Position numbers and translations under genes: made by a program
Assembly: GCA_030425615.1 (NCBI GenBank)
Contig: JAUIAI010000179.1
Location: 1-6,208 of the forward strand
Direction: 5' to 3'
DNA: 6,208 nt
DNA from: Gammaproteobacteria bacterium
GTDB taxonomy: Bacteria > Pseudomonadota > Gammaproteobacteria > Burkholderiales > Burkholderiaceae_E
Notes under the pieces: generated by a model
Told to the model about the DNA's origin: nothing
Database searches by the model: none
Seen by the model: the letters and a program-made list of their open reading frames with translations, nothing else
Shown here: piece by piece, positions 1-5,100 of the stretch
Layout of the letters: every line of letters starts with the position of its first letter
How positions within the stretch are numbered: position 1 is the first letter of the stretch

Positions 1-2
1 CC

Positions 3-680
3 CAGCAAGCGCTTTCCAATGCCGGGCAGGCCGTCGGTGGGCTCGCAGACCGCACGGCCGGGCTCGGGGAGACGATGGTTCGCGACTACGGCGTGAACTT
101 CCGGCCGGTCGATTCCCGTCTGGCCGCGGATGCGCTGAACTACAGCACCAAAGGCAATGCCGACCGCATGGCGGCACAGGCCCGTGCAGACATCGGGACC
201 CAGTTCGGCAACGCGCAGGCCGAGCTTTCCCGTGAGATGGCGCGTCGTGGGGTCGCCAATGCTCCGGGCCAGGCGCTGGCCAGTGCTCGGGATCTCATGT
301 TGCGCAAGGCGGCGGCTGCCGGCGCGGCCGGTACTCAGGCGCGCACGCTGGCCGATCAGATCGGGTTCGAGCGCCTTGCCACGGCCGCTGCGCGCGGCGG
401 GCAGATCGCCGGGCAGGGCATCACGGCCAACAACGCCGCGGCGGCGCTGCAGCAGGCTCGGGCCCAGATGGCCGGCCAGTCGTCGGACCAGGCCCGGACC
501 GATCTCGCCACGCAAATGGCGATCGGCGACAACTACCTCGACAACATCCAGCGGCCGGCGACGAACTATGCCGCGGTCGATGCGGCCGACCGTGCCGTGC
601 AGTCCGAGAGATCGGCCAACAAGCGGGACATCGTCGGAACCATTCTGGGCGGCGCTGTTCGAGCGTTCTCGCCCGTCTGA
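3..680 (+). CDS. Internal virion (ejection-like) protein, 5' end outside the window
   Basis: The frame is open from base 3 with no stop, giving at least 226 residues. The first in-frame ATG is at 75, after GGGGAG (66-71), but the 3-base spacing is poor. The 24 codons before it read as the same Ala/Gly/Gln-rich protein (QQALSNAGQAVGG...) with high third-position GC, so I prefer a start upstream of the window; a start at 75 (201 residues) remains possible. The protein is Ala/Gln/Gly/Arg-rich, mostly helical in character, has no cysteine and shows no signal peptide or enzymatic motif. The pattern of YGxxFRPxDxxLAxxALxYST, then repeated A-rich helices and a RRGV-NAPG turn, resembles a class of small phage structural proteins that I know only by composition. 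Its place before a coiled-coil protein and a giant protein recalls T7 gene 14 (about 196 residues). The role as an internal-core or DNA-ejection component is inferred. It ends 14 bases before the next gene, so the two are probably co-transcribed. Confidence 0.75.
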   Translation, partial: QQALSNAGQAVGGLADRTAGLGETMVRDYGVNFRPVDSRLAADALNYSTKGNADRMAAQARADIGTQFGNAQAELSREMARRGVANAPGQALASARDLMLRKAAAAGAAGTQARTLADQIGFERLATAAARGGQIAGQGITANNAAAALQQARAQMAGQSSDQARTDLATQMAIGDNYLDNIQRPATNYAAVDAADRAVQSERSANKRDIVGTILGGAVRAFSPV

Positions 681-684
681 AGGC

Positions 685-689
685 GGGAG
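685..689 (+). promoter_or_regulatory. Ribosome-binding site for the 483-residue protein
   Basis: GGGAG lies in the 14-base gap between the stop ending at 680 and the ATG at 695, five bases before the start. It supports that ATG as the true start. The gap is too short for an independent promoter, so transcription must come from upstream. Confidence 0.6.
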
Positions 690-694
690 CCGTC

Positions 695-2146
695 ATGGCA
701 GGAGAATTCTCTCGAGGTTTCAACACCGGCTTCTCGCTCATCGACTCGCTCTACGAGTCCAGGCGTCGCAATCAGTTGGAGCAGGAGGCCAAGCAAGACC
801 GCGAGCTCACGCGCCGGATGCGCGAGCTGGAGTTGCGCCAGGCCGAGCAAGACGCGAGCGATCGCCAGTCGCTGCGCGATGCGGCGCGGCCGCGTCAAGC
901 CCAAGCGGGCACGCAGGTGCAGGCAGCGGATAGTGGAAACACGTTCTCCACCGATCCGCGAGCAGCGAGCATGGTCTCGGACATGAACGCGGCCATCGCG
1001 GACCTGAGAGGGGATCCCGCGCCGGGCGCCGAGCAGCAGCCGCGCCGGGCGTTCTCGGTGGATGGGCAGATGTTCGCCTCCAAAGCGCTCGCCGACTCCC
1101 GGGCGGCTCAGATGAACACGCCGGTGTCATCGGCCAAGCGTGTGGCCAACGAGCTACGGGCACAAGGCAAGTTCACCGATGCCGCTCAGTTGGAAACCTG
1201 GGTGCGTCAGCAGCAGAAGGAGGGTACGGACCGGCTGTACGACGCGATCATGCGCGGCCAGGATGGCGAAGTGGCCAAGGCGATCTACAACGAGATGGGC
1301 GGTGATCGGCTGGGTGACGGAGACACCATCGAGGTCCAGAGCCGATACAACATGGAGTTGCCCGGCATCGGGGCGATTCCCACGGCGGATATCGTGGTCA
1401 ACCGCGGCGGGCAGCGCACGGTCATCCGAAACATCGCCATGGAGCGGTTCAACCTCAGCGATCGGGCGCTCGAGCTGGCCAAGGCCGGCACGGAAGCGCA
1501 GCGCAACGCCCGCAAGGATGCGCTGGCCGAGCGCCAGGCCAACGCCAGCATTCGGGCGTCGGATGCGCTGGCGGCCAGCCGCAATGCGCTGCGCCGGCAA
1601 GCCGAGGCCGAGATCAAGCGGGCCGACGAATCGGCTCGGCGCGCGAAGGAGACCGGCCGGGCGCCGATCGACTACTCCGACAAGGATCGGCGCGACGATT
1701 ACAAGGCGATCGATGCGCTGGCCCGCCAGTTGACCGGCATCGACGATGCAATCGTGACAGAAGGAACGGAGCGTCAGGCGCTCGAACAACAGACCAGCGA
1801 GGCGTTCAGCCTCATGCTCACGCTGCATACCAACGCGTTGCAAGCCGGCGTTCGCCTCACGCCGGAAGAGGCGCGGATGGCTTCCCAAGAGGTCATCGCA
1901 GGGAAAGTCGAGCGCATGGGCGACTACTTGGTCGTCCGGCTTCCATCCGGACGGATGGTCCCGGTGCGTGCCTACACCGAGCGTGCAGATGTTCCGCCCG
2001 CGCAGCGTTCGGTCCCGAATCCACGCGATAGACGCGCACCCGGGATTCCCGAGAGTCCGCTGGCTCCGCCGGCTGCCGTGACACCGGGCGATGCGACGTT
2101 ACCGTCGACGCAGACGCCAGAATCTCTCATGCCGAATCGACTATGA
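695..2146 (+). CDS. Coiled-coil phage internal/structural protein (T7 gp15-position)
   Basis: A 483-residue protein starting at an ATG with a GGGAG site. Residues about 20-70 are highly charged and heptad-like (ESRRRNQLEQEAK, RELTRRMRELELRQAEQ), suggesting a coiled coil. A second Ala/Arg/Glu-rich helical stretch spans about residues 266-322. Residues about 378-430 hold a more compact segment (TLHTNALQAGVRLTPEEAR, then GDYLVVRLPSGRMVPVR). The C-terminus from about residue 432 is Pro-rich and probably disordered. No cysteine, signal peptide, membrane segment or catalytic motif is visible. I do not recognise a named family. Position between a small Ala-rich protein and a giant polyvalent protein suggests the second component of a DNA-ejection or internal-core apparatus, as T7 gp15 is, but at 483 residues it is shorter than T7 gp15 (about 747). 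Its stop overlaps the next start by ATGA, implying translational coupling and a fixed expression ratio. Confidence 0.8.
   Translation: MAGEFSRGFNTGFSLIDSLYESRRRNQLEQEAKQDRELTRRMRELELRQAEQDASDRQSLRDAARPRQAQAGTQVQAADSGNTFSTDPRAASMVSDMNAAIADLRGDPAPGAEQQPRRAFSVDGQMFASKALADSRAAQMNTPVSSAKRVANELRAQGKFTDAAQLETWVRQQQKEGTDRLYDAIMRGQDGEVAKAIYNEMGGDRLGDGDTIEVQSRYNMELPGIGAIPTADIVVNRGGQRTVIRNIAMERFNLSDRALELAKAGTEAQRNARKDALAERQANASIRASDALAASRNALRRQAEAEIKRADESARRAKETGRAPIDYSDKDRRDDYKAIDALARQLTGIDDAIVTEGTERQALEQQTSEAFSLMLTLHTNALQAGVRLTPEEARMASQEVIAGKVERMGDYLVVRLPSGRMVPVRAYTERADVPPAQRSVPNPRDRRAPGIPESPLAPPAAVTPGDATLPSTQTPESLMPNRL
2143..2146 (+). promoter_or_regulatory. ATGA stop/start overlap coupling the 483-residue protein to the giant protein
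   Basis: The ATG of the giant ORF (2143-2145) overlaps the TGA of the previous gene (2144-2146). The 20 bases upstream show no convincing Shine-Dalgarno sequence, so translation of the giant protein probably depends on re-initiation by ribosomes finishing the upstream gene. This overlap also fixes the choice of start. Confidence 0.65.
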
Positions 2147-5100
2147 GTCAGCGCGTCTCAAAGCTTGCGGAACTCCTCGATTTCAACCCGGAACGCGCAC
2201 AGGGCGATCCGGTTCCGTTGACGCTCGAAGAGCTTCAGGCGAACGGATTCGGTCCGGCGAACAGTTTCGGTATCGATCCGCCTGCCGAAGACCCGGGCCT
2301 TCTCAGGTCGATGGGCGACACCGCGATTGCGGCGACGACCGGAATCACGACCGGCGTCAAGTTGCTGTCTGACATATTCGGCGCCGGCAACCCGGTCTCG
2401 CAGTCACTCGGAGACTTCCGCTCTTGGCAGGAACAGGGCTACTCGCCTGCGCGACAGCAGGAGTTGCAGGCCCGGGCCCGCATCATTCAGGAAGCCGAGC
2501 AGTCTGGGTCCACGCTCGATCAGGTGGGCGCGTACCTGGGTCACGTGACCGACGCGCCGGTGGATACCATCGTAAACGCCCTGGGCACGACGCTGCCCTC
2601 GATCCTGGCGACGCTGTTCACCAGCGGCGCCGCTGGCCCGGCCGTCGTGGGCCTGAATGGCACCCGGGCCGCGCAGGCCGCGAGCGCCCTGACGCCGCGG
2701 CTGGCTGGCGCGGTGGTTGGCGCAGCGCAGGGCGCGGGCGCGGCCAAAAGTCAGATCTACGACCAGGTCTATCAGGAGCTCGTCGGTGCCGGATTGCCGG
2801 AGGCCGACGCCCGGGCGCGCGCGGATGCTGCGCAGGAGTACCTGGGCAGGAATGCCGGCGCGATTCTGATGAACGTGGGGCTCGGGGCGCTGGCCGGATC
2901 GTCGGGCGTCGAGGGGGCGATCGCGGGTCCGCTATCGCGCGCGTCTGCGACCATGTCGCGCACGCGGCAGACACTCGCCTCGGCGTTGGCCGAAGGTCTG
3001 ACTGAGGCCAGCCAGGGCGGCGCCGAGCGCTTGGCCGGCAATCAGGCCACCTACAACGAAGGATTCGACACCCCGCTGATGCAAGGCGTGGTGGGTCAGG
3101 CTGCGCTCGAGGGCGTGGCCGGAGCAGGGTTGGGGGCCGGTGCCGCGGCATTGGCTCCTCGTAGAAGCGATCAGCCAGACAAGCCTCTGGGTGAATCGCT
3201 GTTTCCGTCGCGGGGCGAAGCCCCGATGTCCGCGCAGGACCAGGCCGGCAAACCCGAATCGGCCAACGGGACGCGCCCCGGCGGGGGCGTGGATGCAGAG
3301 GGTGCGGCCGATGCCGGTCGGCCAGCGGACATTCCAACGACGGATGCGGGGGCCGCGCCGGCCGGACCCCCAACACCCCAGCCGGCGCGGGCGGCCGAGT
3401 ACGACCCGGCGACCGATGACGGCGTGTGGTTCGATGGAGGTGCGAGCGGTCTCACGCCTACCGATCGGCGCCGCCTCGCGCGACTGGCCGGCATGCAGGA
3501 GACGGTTGGCAACAGGGCCTGGCGCTACATCCCCGTGAACCAACGGGCCGCGCTTCGCAAGCAGTACGAGCGGGTCTACCTGGACGGGCAAGAACCTGCG
3601 GTGGAGCCTCCCGCGCCGCCGGCGCCGGTGGAGATCCCGGACATTGCCGCCGAGCAGGCCCGCCTCGACAAGGAAGCGCGGGAAGCCATCTGGTACGGCG
3701 ACCGCGGCACCTGGCAGTCGCTGGCCGAGTCGAATCAGGAGCTGGCGGCGCGCCGGCGCACCAGCGGGACCAGCGTCAAGGCGAAACCCGTTCAGTTGCC
3801 AGACGGGCTGTACACGTTCGCCGTGCAGGGCGAGCAGCAGTACCGGGACCTGCCGGATGCCAACCGGGCGGCTTCCGAGTCCGTACGAGATACCCGGCCC
3901 ACGGAGAAAGACTCGCTCGCCAGCCAATTGGCCACGGCACTCGGAAAACCGGGTCTGCCTGCCGTTCGGCAGCAGGCGCAGCAGGTGGACTGGGAGGTCG
4001 TTGACGACCGCGGCCGGGTACTATCTTCACCACTACCTCAGCGAGCGAGCGCTGCGAACCGTGAGCCTGCGGCCACGGATCGAATCACGGCGCAGCGGAG
4101 ACCGGCCCCGCCGCAGGTCGAAACGACCGGGGCCGCCGCGACTTCGATTAACACCACGGCAGGGCCACCAAACCGTGCGGCAGTCACGGGGCGGAATCAG
4201 AGCCCGAATAGTCCGCAACCGGCCCCACTGCCTGCCATGAGTGCAGGGGCCGGGGGGGCTACGGTAGACACGGCAGCCCACCAGGCGGCTACCAGTCCGA
4301 CCAACGATCTCCCCGAGCCTACCGAAGCCCAGAAGAAAGCCGGCAACTACAAGGTTGGCCGCATTGCCGTGGCCGGTTTGCCGATCAGCATCGAGAATCC
4401 GGCGGGCTCCGAGCGGCGGGGTCGCGACGACGGCGGGCGCGAATGGCGCACCAAGCTGTACGCCCACTACGGGTACGTGCGGGGATCTCTGGGTGCGGAT
4501 GGCGATCACGTCGACGTGTTCGTCAAGCCGGGGCTGGCCAGTGATTACCGTGGGCCGGTCTATGTCGTGGACCAGGTGCACCCGAAGACAGGGAAGTTCG
4601 ACGAGCACAAGGTTCTGCTCGGCTACAAGAGCGCGGGCGATGCGCGTAAGGCGTACCTGGCCAACTACGAGAAGGGTTGGAAGGGCCTGCAAGCGCTCAC
4701 CAGGATGAGCACGGACGAGTTCAAGTCGTGGCTCGACTCCGGAAACACCAAGCGGCCGCTCGCCCCGGGGCCTGATCAACTGAGCGACATGCGGCGCCGT
4801 GAAGAGGCGATGGGCCGGCAAACGCCCGTGAAAGAGGCCGTTTCCGGCGACAATACGGCAGTCAACGCACCAGGATCACCAGATGAGCAAGAGCAACCCG
4901 CAGTGGCGCGACGAGCTCGAGGCGGCAGTGGACGGGCTCGGGCCTCGCGAACGAGAAGTCGCCGACCGGTGGCTGCAGACGTACCCGAATCACGTCAAGG
5001 CGATGATGGACGACGGGACGGCGGTGCAGCAGATCAAGGCGCAGGCCGAACGGGAGCGGGAGGTGATCGCCCAGCACGGCAAGCAGAACCAGCATCTGGC

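Noticed and set aside
157..933. Forward ORF of 258 codons spanning the junction of the first two genes
   Set aside because: It is Arg/Pro-rich and crosses two well-supported genes, so it is a shadow frame.
1943..1958. Perfect 7-base inverted repeat CCATCCG-GA-CGGATGG
   Set aside because: It lies inside the 483-residue gene in a coherent coding stretch (RLPSGRMVP), has a two-base loop and no T tract, so neither a terminator nor an operator is supported.
2618..3927. Antisense ORFs of 252 and 331 codons opposite the giant gene's N-terminal half
   Set aside because: They are rich in Arg, Pro, Gly and Cys, overlap one another in different frames and match no known pattern, which is typical of shadow frames.
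3426..4240. Forward ORFs of 192 and 198 codons in the two other frames of the giant gene
   Set aside because: Composition is dominated by Arg, Pro, Gly and Ser, with no codon signature switch like that at 4883-5158. They begin at ATGs without good sites.
4033..4821. Long antisense ORF of 262 codons opposite the pyrophosphatase-like domain
   Set aside because: It mirrors the strongly coding + strand in GC-rich DNA, has no site or context on the minus strand, and overlaps a recognised domain. It is a shadow of the third-position GC bias.
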